The notes below the pieces were generated by a model that ran no database searches, was not told the origin of the DNA, and saw only the letters and a program-made list of their open reading frames with translations. The position numbers and the translations under genes are program-made. From contig JBAZEP010000008.1 in NCBI GenBank assembly GCA_041653835.1, positions 1 through 54,287 of the forward strand: a DNA stretch of 54,287 nt. The letters are read 5' to 3'. Source of the DNA: UBA10183 sp041653835 (GTDB lineage: Bacteria; Omnitrophota; Gorgyraeia; Gorgyraeales; Gorgyraeaceae). Below are positions 33,213 to 42,221 of the stretch, one piece after another (positions within the stretch are counted from its first letter, which is position 1; every line of letters begins with the position of its first letter).

Positions 33213-35300
33213 CTATTTGAACAGAGTATTTTTTATAATGAACGACGCGAATACGATAGACACCATCGACATCAATTTTATCAATATATTAAGCGACGGG
33301 CCGGAAGTATCCTTGAACGGGTCCCCCACTGTATCCCCGACAACGCCTGCCTTGTGAGCGGGCGAACCTTTGCCCCCGTGATGGCCTTCCTCTATATATT
33401 TCTTCGCGTTATCCCATGCCCCGCCTGAATTCGCCATCATGACAGCAAGCGCGAATCCCGTAACTGTCGCGCCCATCAGAAGCCCGCCTACAGCGTTAAC
33501 CCCCACAAGCAGTCCCACCGCTATAGGAGCGGTTATAGCCAAAAGTGAAGGTATTACCATTTCTTTTTGCGCGGCTACTGTAGCGATATTTACGCATCTG
33601 GCGTAATCCGGTTTTGCCGTGCCTTCCATCAGGCCTTTTATTTCTTTAAACTGCCGCCTGACCTCAACCACAATCTTTGTCGCCGCTCTTCCAACCGCTC
33701 TCATGGTCATGGAGCAGAATAAGAACGGGAGCATCGCTCCTATGAAAAGGCCTATCAATACAGAAGGGTTCATTAAACTCAAATCCATGGTTTTTCCAAA
33801 AAGCCATACCTGGTCCCTGTACGCCGCTATTAAAGCTAAGGCAGTAAGAGCTGCCGAGCCTATTGCGAAACCTTTGCCTGTGGCAGCTGTTGTATTTCCA
33901 AGCGCGTCCAGCGCGTCTGTCCTCTTCCTTACCTCGGGCGGCAGATGAGCCATTTCCGCGTTCCCGCCCGCGTTATCCGCGACAGGTCCGTAAGCGTCTG
34001 TCGCAAGGGTTATGCCCAGCGTGGAAAGCATGCCTACAGCCGCGATAGCTATACCGTAAAGCCCAATGTTAAAATTATGCGCGCCTCCGGCAAAGAAAAA
34101 GCTCGCCAGTATAGCCGCGCACACGACCAGCACAGGTATCGCCGTTGACATCATACCCACAGCGATGCCGCCTATAATGACGGTCGCGGGCCCTGTAACG
34201 CTGGCATCAGCTATTGTCCGGGTAGGTTTGAATGTGCTTGATGTATAATATTCGGTGGCGAGGCCTATTAATACGCCCGCCACAAGCCCTGATATTACCG
34301 ACCAGTAAACGCCCATATACTGCGCCCCGAGCGTATGCTTTATAAGGAAATAAGACGCTATTGCCACGATAAAAGAACTGGCAAACACGCCTTTTCTCAA
34401 AGCAGCCAATAGAACAGATTGGCTTGCGTCTTCCCTGCTCTTAACAAAAAATGTGCCTATGATAGACGCCAGTACACCTACCGCGGCCATGACCATAGGG
34501 ACAGTAACACCTGCCAGGCCAAGCCCAGCCGCGACTCCTAACGCGGAAGTAGCCACAATCGAACCCACATATGACTCATAAAGGTCCGCTCCCATACCCG
34601 CGACGTCTCCCACATTGTCCCCGACATTGTCCGCTATAACAGCCGGGTTTCTCGGGTCATCTTCGGGTATCCCCGCTTCTACTTTCCCTACAAGGTCAGC
34701 CCCCACGTCCGCCGCCTTTGTGAATATGCCGCCTCCGACGCGGGCAAAGAGCGCCTGCGAACTCGCGCCCATTCCAAAGCAGAGCATTGTGGAAGTAATC
34801 GCGCCTATCTTATCCCCTCCCATAGGCAGGGGATGCGCTGAATAATACCAGTCTAAAAAATAATACCATATGCTTAAATCCAAAAGCCCTAAACCAACGA
34901 CCGTAAGGCCCATGACAGCCCCGCTTGAGAACGCTACCCTGAGCCCGGCGTTTAAACTTTTCATCGCAGCCGCGGCGGTCCTGTTAGAGGACTGTGTGGC
35001 TATTGTCATTCCTATAAAACCCGAGAGACCGGAAAAAAACCCGCCTGTCAAAAACGCGAAAGGCACGAATATGGGCAGATATTTAAATAACGATAATGCC
35101 AGGAGGATAAAAAACACCGCTATAAAAAATAAAGAGACGCCAAGGTACTGCCTCTTTAAATACGCGTTCGCGCCTATCCTGACAGCGGCCGCTATCTCTT
35201 TCATCTTTTCGTTTCCTTCATCTTTCCTGAGTATTGATACCGCCAGATAAAACGCGAAACCAAGCGCCAATATGGAACCCACCGGTGCTAAAAATAACAT
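33213..35300 (-). CDS. hppA: Membrane-bound ion-pumping pyrophosphatase, K+-dependent type
   Basis: Hydrolyses pyrophosphate and pumps H+ (or Na+) across the inner membrane. The 695-aa protein has about 16 membrane segments. The PPi/Mg site is DVGADLVGKVEAGIPEDDPRNP (pieces DVGADLVGKVE and EDDPRNP), followed by DNVGDNVGDVAGMGADL. The C-terminal site is GDTVGDPFKDTSGPSLNI. The segment LGNTTAATGKG has Ala where K+-independent enzymes have Lys, which predicts K+ dependence. The ion pumped cannot be read with confidence. It is the last gene after purA, 15 bases downstream. Confidence 0.95.
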   Translation of the reverse strand: MLFLAPVGSILALGFAFYLAVSILRKDEGNEKMKEIAAAVRIGANAYLKRQYLGVSLFFIAVFFILLALSLFKYLPIFVPFAFLTGGFFSGLSGFIGMTIATQSSNRTAAAAMKSLNAGLRVAFSSGAVMGLTVVGLGLLDLSIWYYFLDWYYSAHPLPMGGDKIGAITSTMLCFGMGASSQALFARVGGGIFTKAADVGADLVGKVEAGIPEDDPRNPAVIADNVGDNVGDVAGMGADLYESYVGSIVATSALGVAAGLGLAGVTVPMVMAAVGVLASIIGTFFVKSREDASQSVLLAALRKGVFASSFIVAIASYFLIKHTLGAQYMGVYWSVISGLVAGVLIGLATEYYTSSTFKPTRTIADASVTGPATVIIGGIAVGMMSTAIPVLVVCAAILASFFFAGGAHNFNIGLYGIAIAAVGMLSTLGITLATDAYGPVADNAGGNAEMAHLPPEVRKRTDALDALGNTTAATGKGFAIGSAALTALALIAAYRDQVWLFGKTMDLSLMNPSVLIGLFIGAMLPFLFCSMTMRAVGRAATKIVVEVRRQFKEIKGLMEGTAKPDYARCVNIATVAAQKEMVIPSLLAITAPIAVGLLVGVNAVGGLLMGATVTGFALAVMMANSGGAWDNAKKYIEEGHHGGKGSPAHKAGVVGDTVGDPFKDTSGPSLNILIKLMSMVSIVFASFIIKNTLFK

Positions 35301-35315
35301 TTTTACTTCTCCTTT

Positions 35316-36545
35316 CTAGATCCGGAATGCCTGTTCTCTTTTCGAGCCTACAGAGACCATCCCTATTTTTACGTTTAAAAGTTTTGACAACCTGTTCAAA
35401 TATTTTTTCGCGTTACCGGGCAAGTCTTTATACTTCAACGCGGCCGTAGTATCTTTCATCCACCCCGCGCATGTTTCATACACAGGCTCGCAATTTTCAA
35501 GAGTCTCTATATCCGCAGGAAAGTCTCTGCAAACCTTGCCTTTGTATTTATATCCCGTGCATATTTTTATTTGAGACATCTCATCCAGGACATCCAGCTT
35601 TGTAACCACTATCTCATCAAGGCTGTTAACGGTCACGGCGTGCCTTACTATTACCGCGTCAAACCATCCGCATCTCCTTGGCCTGCCCGTGGTGGCCCCG
35701 AATTCTCTGCCCTTGGACCGTATCTTTTCCATAAGGTCTTTCTTGAACTCGGTGGGAAAAGGCCCTTCACCTACCCTTGTCGTATAAGCCTTTACTACGC
35801 CTATGACTTTATCTATCCTGGCGGGCCCGACACCCGTGCCCGTACACGCGCCCCCGGCTGTGGCGCTGGAAGAAGTAACATAAGGATATGTCCCGTGGTC
35901 TATATCCAGGAGAGTGCCCTGGGCGCCCTCAAACAGGATATGTTTTTTCTTCGCTACCGCCTTATTCAATATTACCGCTGTATTCCCGAGGTACTTTTTT
36001 ATTTTTTTGCCGTATTCCACATAATCTTTATATATCTGGTCCGCGTCAAACTCGCCTGAATCCGCTAAATTCGCGTAGAGTTTTTTCCTGAGGGAATCCT
36101 CGTTCACAAGATCTGTCATCCTGATGCCGCAGCGCGCCATCTTGTCTATATAACAAGGCCCTATACCTCTTCCTGTAGTCCCTATCTGGGCGCCCCGCCT
36201 CTTATCTATAACCTTATGATACGGCAGTATCACATGGGCGCATTCGCTTATTACGAGATTACCGTCTATTTTTATGCCTTTTTTTTCAAGCATATCTATC
36301 TCGCTCAAAAGCGCCTCTGGATCCACTACCACACCGTTCCCTATTACGCAGAGCTTGCCTTTTCTCAGGATACCCGAAGGGATAAGGTGCAGGATGAATT
36401 CCTTTTCACCTATCACAACGGTATGGCCCGCGTTATTGCCTCCCTGGTACCTCGCTATAATATCGGCGTCACGGCTCAGGATATCTATTATCTTGCCCTT
36501 ACCTTCATCTCCCCACTGCGCGCCTACTACAACTGTACATGGCAT
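35316..36545 (-). CDS. purA: Adenylosuccinate synthetase
   Basis: Joins IMP and aspartate with GTP in AMP synthesis. The 409-aa protein shows the N-terminal VVGAQWGDEGKGKIIDIL (catalytic Asp and P-loop-like site), NNAGHTVV, TGRGIGPCYIDK, EGAQGTLLDIDHGTYPYVTSS (in part, GTLLDIDHGTYPYVTSS), GVVKAYTTRVGEGPFPTE and TGRPRRCGWFD. All active-site segments are present. It is in the middle of the clpP-serA-purA-hppA string with 11-15 base gaps. Confidence 0.96.
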   Translation of the reverse strand: MPCTVVVGAQWGDEGKGKIIDILSRDADIIARYQGGNNAGHTVVIGEKEFILHLIPSGILRKGKLCVIGNGVVVDPEALLSEIDMLEKKGIKIDGNLVISECAHVILPYHKVIDKRRGAQIGTTGRGIGPCYIDKMARCGIRMTDLVNEDSLRKKLYANLADSGEFDADQIYKDYVEYGKKIKKYLGNTAVILNKAVAKKKHILFEGAQGTLLDIDHGTYPYVTSSSATAGGACTGTGVGPARIDKVIGVVKAYTTRVGEGPFPTEFKKDLMEKIRSKGREFGATTGRPRRCGWFDAVIVRHAVTVNSLDEIVVTKLDVLDEMSQIKICTGYKYKGKVCRDFPADIETLENCEPVYETCAGWMKDTTAALKYKDLPGNAKKYLNRLSKLLNVKIGMVSVGSKREQAFRI

Positions 36546-36556
36546 ACAAAAACTCC

Positions 36557-37792
36557 TTATGGTGTCATCGTGAATATTTTTCTTGCTATCTCAGGATATT
36601 TCGCCACAAACCGCAGTTCATCGTGCGTAAGCGGCTGCTGGGTATGCACATTGGCGTACCTGACGAGCTCGAGTATGTTCGCGGCCTCTTTATCGTCCTT
36701 GAATTTTATTTCCAGCTTATCATACACATTCCTGAAGCCTTTTATACCGGAATATTCTCCCGCTATGATCTGCCTGCCTGTTTCTATAAGCTCAGGATCG
36801 CCTCTTCCCAGTTCCTCATAATCATAAAGCTCGTAATTACGCCTGTCTTTCAAAGCCCCGTCAGCGTGAATGCCGGATTCGTGCGCGAAGGCGTTTGAGC
36901 CGATACCAGGCTGATTTATAGGTATAGGTACCTTAAACGCGTACGAAGCGTATTTCCCTATCTTCCACGCGTGGTTCAGCTTTATCCTTTCATCCAGATG
37001 ATATTTGCCTCCGAACCCGCTGGAGTATTTGATCGCCAGGATAATGGAAACTAGGTCCGCGTTACCCGCGCGCTCTCCTATGCCGTTTACCGTGGTATTT
37101 ATATACGCGTCGCAGCCTGCGTCTATAGCTGCCTTTGCGCCTGCCACGGAGCACGCGATCACCATGCCCAGATCATTATGGCAATGTAGCTCTATGGGCA
37201 GTTTTACCTCGCTCGCCAGTATCTTTATCCTTTTGTAAATCGTGAAAGGGTCGTCATAACCAAGCGTATCGCAATACCTTATCCTGTCGGCGCCGTGGTC
37301 CTTTGCCGCCTTGGCGAATTTTATAAGATACGGCATATCCGTCCTTGACGCGTCCTCCGCGTTCACACCTACGATCTTTAATTTCTTTTTCCTGGCAAGG
37401 TCAACAGCTTCCGTCATCATGAGCAATATATCGTCCCTGGTCTTATTGCCCAGGAATTTTCCGCTGGTCATCTGCTCAGATGTGGATATCGAAAGGTTCA
37501 GGTTCTCTATATTCGTCATCTCGACCGCTTTTTTCACGTCGTCTTTTATAGCCCTTACCCATCCGTTAAGGGCAATAGGTTTTAACACTCCCGCCCTGAC
37601 AAGCTCCATGTTCGCGTTCAGGTAATTTGTCTCGTGCCGCGTTACGGGAAAACCGCACTCGCTTCCATATACCCCCATATCGTTCAGGAATATATTTATC
37701 ATGGTTTTCTGAAGCTTGGCAAGCCCCAGCTTGGCGGTCTGCACGCCGTCCCTGTTTGTCACATCGAGGATATAGATCTTGTTATTTTTCAT
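36557..37792 (-). CDS. Homocitrate/2-isopropylmalate synthase-like acyl-CoA condensing enzyme
   Basis: DRE-TIM metallolyase of 411 aa that condenses acetyl-CoA with a 2-oxo acid. Visible are NRDGVQTA (catalytic RDG with Gln), VNAEDASRTD, RYCDTLGYDDP, the metal-binding HCHNDLGM, NTTVNGIGERAGN and ESGIHADGALKD. It lacks the C-terminal LeuA regulatory domain of classic isopropylmalate synthases, so homocitrate synthase (NifV-like) or citramalate synthase are alternatives. No leu or lys genes flank it. Substrate is therefore unresolved. It follows serA by 17 bases. Confidence 0.82.
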   Translation of the reverse strand: MKNNKIYILDVTNRDGVQTAKLGLAKLQKTMINIFLNDMGVYGSECGFPVTRHETNYLNANMELVRAGVLKPIALNGWVRAIKDDVKKAVEMTNIENLNLSISTSEQMTSGKFLGNKTRDDILLMMTEAVDLARKKKLKIVGVNAEDASRTDMPYLIKFAKAAKDHGADRIRYCDTLGYDDPFTIYKRIKILASEVKLPIELHCHNDLGMVIACSVAGAKAAIDAGCDAYINTTVNGIGERAGNADLVSIILAIKYSSGFGGKYHLDERIKLNHAWKIGKYASYAFKVPIPINQPGIGSNAFAHESGIHADGALKDRRNYELYDYEELGRGDPELIETGRQIIAGEYSGIKGFRNVYDKLEIKFKDDKEAANILELVRYANVHTQQPLTHDELRFVAKYPEIARKIFTMTP

Positions 37793-37809
37793 AGGATCTC
37801 CGTAAAATT

Positions 37810-39396
37810 TTATAATTTGATGAGTGTCGCGTCCAATATATTTTTATCTTTCCTTACCTCGTTAAGCACCTTTTCCGGGACAGCGCTATCCACGTTCAGG
37901 ACAGACAATGTTTTCCCTCCCGGTTTTTCCCTGCCGAATGTCATAGACGCGATATTGATATTATTCTTTCCCATGATAGTGCCCATCATACCTATAATGC
38001 CCGGCACGTCTATATTATGGGCGACTATCATGTAGCCTTCGGGAACAGCGTCCACGTGAAATTCATCTATCTTGACAATTCTCGCGTCTTTTTTAGTGAA
38101 GAGTGTGCCTGAAACAGACCTCACCCCTGCGTCTGTCTTCAATTCCACGCTTATCAGGCTTGAATATTCCTCGAGCATGGTCGCCTTCATCTCTTCCACT
38201 TTTATGCCGCGCTCTTTCGCCACTATAAGGGAATTGACATAATTGACTGTCTCCTGCAATACCGGCGCCAGTACGCCTTTGACAATAGCGACCGTGATCG
38301 GGGACAGGTTATACTTAGTAACATCCCCGGAATATTTTATCTGTATTTCCTGGACCCTGCCTTTGGCAAGCTGGGACACAAGCAAACCTATCTTTTCCCC
38401 CAGGTTTATGTGAGGCTGTAATATTTTGTAAATCTCGAAATCAACGCACGGGACATTGACCGCGTTCCTTATGCCGCAGCCCAATAACGCGTCCCTCGCG
38501 CTGTCCGCGATCTCGACAGCTACGTTTATCTGCGCCTCCTCGGTAGACGCCCCCAGATGCGGCGTAAGCACGACCTTATCGCTTTTGAATAAAGGATTAT
38601 CTTTCGCGGGCGGCTCTTTCTCGTAAACATCAAAAGCCGCGCCCGCGATCTTACCGCTCGCTATGCCTTCCAGCACCGCCGCTTCATCTATTATTCCGCC
38701 GCGCGCGCAATTTATGATCCTCACGCCCTGTTTCATGCTTTCGATGGCTTCTTTACCGATGATATGCTTTGTCTCCTGAGTAAGAGGCGAATGTACCGTA
38801 ATATAATCCGCTCTTTTAAATATCTCTTTTAATTCGCCGGATTCTATGCCTAACTCTTTAGCTTTGTCGACTGACAAGAACGGGTCATAGGCTATTATCT
38901 TCATCCCGAACGCTATGGCGCGTTTCGCCACTTCCGTTCCTATCCTTCCAAGGCCTATTATCCCGAGGGTCTTCCCGTACACCTCGGCGCCCATGAATTT
39001 TTTTCTTTCCCATTCCCCTCTTTTGACAGACGCGTCCGCCTGGGGTATGTTCCTCGAAAGGGAAAGAAGTATGGATACCGCGTGTTCAGCCGTGGACATG
39101 GTATTCCCGCCCGGCGTATTCATGACTATGATGCCTCTCTTGGACGCGGCCGGCAGATCAACATTATCAAGGCCTACCCCCGCCCTTCCTATGACCTTTA
39201 AGTTATCGGCCGCCTCTATGATATCCCTGGTGACCTTGGTCTCGCTCCTTACCAGAAGCGCGTCATAGTCCTTTATTATTTTCTTTAATTCCTCGGGAGG
39301 CAGTTTATGCTTTACGTCCACCTGGAATTCTTTTACCTTTTTGAGTATATCCACGCCTTCCTGCGCCAACGGATCGCTTACTAAAATTTTAAACAT
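37810..39396 (-). CDS. serA: D-3-phosphoglycerate dehydrogenase
   Basis: First step of serine synthesis, 3-phosphoglycerate to 3-phosphohydroxypyruvate. The 528-aa long form has the NAD Rossmann motif GLGRIGTEVAKRA, catalytic ARGGIIDEAAV, TPHLGASTEEAQ with the active His, an intervening (ASB) domain at about 315-450, and a C-terminal ACT domain (IVAHNIDVPGIIGMMGTIMG). The ACT domain suggests serine feedback. It is directly downstream of a class V aminotransferase that likely does the next step. Confidence 0.96.
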   Translation of the reverse strand: MFKILVSDPLAQEGVDILKKVKEFQVDVKHKLPPEELKKIIKDYDALLVRSETKVTRDIIEAADNLKVIGRAGVGLDNVDLPAASKRGIIVMNTPGGNTMSTAEHAVSILLSLSRNIPQADASVKRGEWERKKFMGAEVYGKTLGIIGLGRIGTEVAKRAIAFGMKIIAYDPFLSVDKAKELGIESGELKEIFKRADYITVHSPLTQETKHIIGKEAIESMKQGVRIINCARGGIIDEAAVLEGIASGKIAGAAFDVYEKEPPAKDNPLFKSDKVVLTPHLGASTEEAQINVAVEIADSARDALLGCGIRNAVNVPCVDFEIYKILQPHINLGEKIGLLVSQLAKGRVQEIQIKYSGDVTKYNLSPITVAIVKGVLAPVLQETVNYVNSLIVAKERGIKVEEMKATMLEEYSSLISVELKTDAGVRSVSGTLFTKKDARIVKIDEFHVDAVPEGYMIVAHNIDVPGIIGMMGTIMGKNNINIASMTFGREKPGGKTLSVLNVDSAVPEKVLNEVRKDKNILDATLIKL

Positions 39397-39416
39397 GCCT
39401 TTCTCCTCCTGCGCGA

Positions 39417-40550
39417 TTATTTCAATGTTTCTTCCAGCGCCCTGACCCCGCTGCCGAGCTGGAATTTATATCCCATTTCATTCAAGACTGTCTCTAAAGT
39501 AGCTATGCACACTATAAGGTCTGACGAGGTAATATAACCCATAGTGGCTATCCTGAACATCTTCCCTTTCATGGTATCCTGGCCGCCTGCTATGCCGACC
39601 CCGTACTTATCCCTCATTGTCTTGACAAGCTTTTCGCCATCTACCCCCGCGGGTACTTTTACTGCGGTCACGCCGTCCGAATACACGTCAGGCGCGAATA
39701 GTTCAAGCCCTATCGCCTTGACCGCGTTACGCACCGCTGATGCCATCTTCTTGTGCCTTTCGAATATAACATCCAGGCCTTCTTCTCTTATTATCTTCAA
39801 CGCCTCTTTAAGCGCTATCATCAGGTTGACCGCCGGGGTAAATGGCGTGTCTGTCTTTGTGAGCGACTTCCTGTAAGCCTTAAAATCAAAGTAATATTTC
39901 GGTAAAGTGGAGCTTTCTATCATTTGCCACGCCTTCGGGCTTACGCTCGCGAAAGCGAGTCCCGGAGGTATCATCAATCCCTTCTGGGAACCGGATATAA
40001 CTATATCGGCATACCATTCATCAGTCTTTACCGGTACCGCCGCGAGCGCGCTGATAGCGTCGACCACAAGCACTGCCTCGTAATTTTTTACTATCTTTCC
40101 GATCGCCTCTATATCAGTCGCGACGCCTGTGGAAGTCTCGCACAATGTCGTATAGACCGCCTTTATCTTTTTATCTTTTTTAAGCATATCTTCTATCTTT
40201 GCCGGCTCTACGGCTTTTCCCCATTCCACTTCGAGCGCGGTAAATTCGATGCTGTAAGCCTTGCAGATGTCCCCGAACCTCTCCCCGAACTTTCCGCCCC
40301 GCACTACAAGGGCCTTGTCCCCGGGCGAAAGCAGGTTGATAACAGACCCTTCCATCGCCCCTGTGCCGCTGGAAGCGAATATAAGGACTTCGTTTTTAGT
40401 TTGATATACATATTTAAGATTTTCTTCGACTTCCTGTATGACTTTCTGGAATTCCGGAGTCCTGTGATGGATAATAGGCCTTGCCATGGTTTCCAGCACC
40501 CTTGGCGGTACAGGTGTAGGGCCGGGTGTCAATAAATAATTTTTTAACAT
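39417..40550 (-). CDS. Class V aminotransferase (alanine-glyoxylate/serine-pyruvate type)
   Basis: PLP enzyme of 377 aa. It begins LTPGPTPVPPRVLETM, a hallmark of the serine-glyoxylate/alanine-glyoxylate aminotransferase group, with SSGTGAMEGSV, VDAISALAAVPV and the PLP lysine in SGSQKGLMIPPGLAF. It is 20 bases upstream of serA, so a role as the phosphoserine aminotransferase (in place of SerC) is the most likely job. Similar replacements are known in bacteria lacking serC. Alanine-glyoxylate activity is the alternative. Confidence 0.87.
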   Translation of the reverse strand: MLKNYLLTPGPTPVPPRVLETMARPIIHHRTPEFQKVIQEVEENLKYVYQTKNEVLIFASSGTGAMEGSVINLLSPGDKALVVRGGKFGERFGDICKAYSIEFTALEVEWGKAVEPAKIEDMLKKDKKIKAVYTTLCETSTGVATDIEAIGKIVKNYEAVLVVDAISALAAVPVKTDEWYADIVISGSQKGLMIPPGLAFASVSPKAWQMIESSTLPKYYFDFKAYRKSLTKTDTPFTPAVNLMIALKEALKIIREEGLDVIFERHKKMASAVRNAVKAIGLELFAPDVYSDGVTAVKVPAGVDGEKLVKTMRDKYGVGIAGGQDTMKGKMFRIATMGYITSSDLIVCIATLETVLNEMGYKFQLGSGVRALEETLK

Positions 40551-40564
40551 TGTTGTCCCCCTTG

Positions 40565-41149
40565 CTATTTTTTACTTTTCACGAATATCTCGTCCACTAT
40601 CCCGTAATCCAGCGCTTCCTGGCTGGACATAAAATAATCCCTGTCCGTGTCTTTCTGTATTTTATCAAGCGGCTTACCCGTATGTTTCGCCAGGATCTCG
40701 TTGATCCTGTCCCTCATCTTCAATATCTCTTTTGCCTGTATGCTTATGTCCGCGGCCTGGCCCTGCACCCCGCCCCACGGCTGATGTATCATGATCCTCG
40801 CGTTGGGAAGCGCGTATCTCTTGCCTTTCGCGCCCGCCGCCAGTAAAACCGCGGCCATGCTCGAGGCCTGCCCCACACAATAAGTACAGACATCGGGCTT
40901 TATAAACTGCATCGTGTCGTATATCGCCATTCCAGCCGTAACCGAGCCGCCCGGGCTGTTTATGTATATATTTATTTCCCTTTCGCGGTCTTCCATCTGG
41001 AGAAAAAGCATCTCGGCTATAACCACATTCGCCACTATATCGTCTATAGGCGATCCGATAAAAATGATCCTGTCTTTCAGGAGCCTCGAATAAATATCAT
41101 ACGCCCTTTCGCCTCTCTCCGACTGCTCGATTACCATTGGAATCAACAT
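40565..41149 (-). CDS. clpP: ATP-dependent Clp protease proteolytic subunit
   Basis: Serine protease that forms the double-heptamer chamber for ClpX/ClpA substrates. The 194-aa protein has the catalytic Ser in GQASSMAAVLLAAGAKGKRY, His in MIHQPWGG and Asp in the DTDRDYFMS region, and the N-terminal pattern PMVIEQSERGERAYDIYSRLL (in part, ERAYDIYSRLL). It follows tig by 19 bases, the usual tig-clpP order, but clpX and lon do not follow. Instead the aminotransferase and serA come next. Confidence 0.97.
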   Translation of the reverse strand: MLIPMVIEQSERGERAYDIYSRLLKDRIIFIGSPIDDIVANVVIAEMLFLQMEDREREINIYINSPGGSVTAGMAIYDTMQFIKPDVCTYCVGQASSMAAVLLAAGAKGKRYALPNARIMIHQPWGGVQGQAADISIQAKEILKMRDRINEILAKHTGKPLDKIQKDTDRDYFMSSQEALDYGIVDEIFVKSKK

Positions 41150-41168
41150 ATCTGCCTCCTCTATCTTT

Positions 41169-42221
41169 TTATTCTACCTTAGCTTCCTTCAGCAAAAAAT
41201 CCATTACCTTCTTATTCCTCATGTTCACTGCCAATTCGTCCATGGCATGGCCTTTTTCCAGATAACCCCTGACCTCTTCTTTTGTCTTTTTATACTGGCT
41301 TGCCATGTCTTCTATGTATTTATCCATTTCTTCCTGTTTTAAATATATCTTTTCCGCCTGCGCGATCTTGTCCAATATAAAAAACGCCTTTACCTGGCGC
41401 AATGCCTGCTTGGAGGCATTCTCTTCCAATTCTTTTTTATCTTTTTCCTCCAGGACCAGTTTTTTGTCCGGGTTGTCTTTTTTCTGGAGCGCCTCCATAT
41501 ACTGGATACGCATGCCGACGTCTTTCATCAATCTCTCTTTTTCCGAATTCACGAGCGTCTCGGGCACCTCAAAATCCATTACCTCCAGCAGCCTGTCCAT
41601 GACCTGAACTTCCAGGTCGCTGTCGCTTTCCTGCTCAAGCTTTGTCTTAAGGCTTTGCCTTACCGCCTCTTTCATTTTCTCGAGGCTCTCGAAGCCCAGG
41701 TCTTTCGCGAACTCATCATCAAGTTTCGGCAGGACCTTTTCTTTTTCCTGGCTGCCTTCCTTGGGCACGTTCTGCGAATGCATCTCCCTGAGGTATTCCA
41801 GGTTTCTCGCGAGGTCTTCTTCCTTGACCTCCGCGTTTTTCTTTTTCAGTTTAAGACCCTTGTAACCTTTCAGCGTTATGTCAGGCTTTGTCTCGATAAC
41901 AGCTTTATAAGAAAAACCTTCTTTCACGTCAAGTTTTACGTCGCTTATATCCGGGTATCCTATAGGATCCAGCTTATTATCTTCCAGCACCTTCTCATAA
42001 GTATCGGGTATGAGTTTTTTCAATACCTCTTCCCTCGCGGTCTTGGAATAATGGAGCTCCAGGAGGTCCTTTGGCGCCTTGCCCTGCCTGAACCCCGGGA
42101 CACTGACATGTTTTCCAAGTTCGCTATATACTTTATCGAATGTCTCTTTTACCTTTTCCGCGGGAAGGCTTACCTCAAATACATATTTACAATTTTTCAA
42201 TTTTTTAGCTGACTGTTTCAT
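41169..42221 (-). CDS. tig: Trigger factor lacking the PPIase domain
   Basis: Ribosome-associated chaperone that meets nascent chains at the exit tunnel. The 350-aa protein keeps the N-terminal ribosome-docking domain with signature VPGFRQGKAPKDLLE (near residue 40) and the helical C-terminal chaperone arms. After ITLKGYKGLKLKKKNAEVKEEDL (about 115-135) it jumps within about 25 residues to KLDDEFAKDLGFESLEKMK. The FKBP-type prolyl isomerase domain (about 95 residues) is thus missing. Family members of usual length are about 430 aa. The start overlaps the lptB stop by 4 bases. Confidence 0.92.
   Translation of the reverse strand: MKQSAKKLKNCKYVFEVSLPAEKVKETFDKVYSELGKHVSVPGFRQGKAPKDLLELHYSKTAREEVLKKLIPDTYEKVLEDNKLDPIGYPDISDVKLDVKEGFSYKAVIETKPDITLKGYKGLKLKKKNAEVKEEDLARNLEYLREMHSQNVPKEGSQEKEKVLPKLDDEFAKDLGFESLEKMKEAVRQSLKTKLEQESDSDLEVQVMDRLLEVMDFEVPETLVNSEKERLMKDVGMRIQYMEALQKKDNPDKKLVLEEKDKKELEENASKQALRQVKAFFILDKIAQAEKIYLKQEEMDKYIEDMASQYKKTKEEVRGYLEKGHAMDELAVNMRNKKVMDFLLKEAKVE

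Noticed and set aside
33213..33300. Sodium- versus proton-pumping call for the pyrophosphatase
   Set aside because: K+ dependence is readable from GNTTAA, but the ion specificity residues cannot be placed reliably without an alignment.
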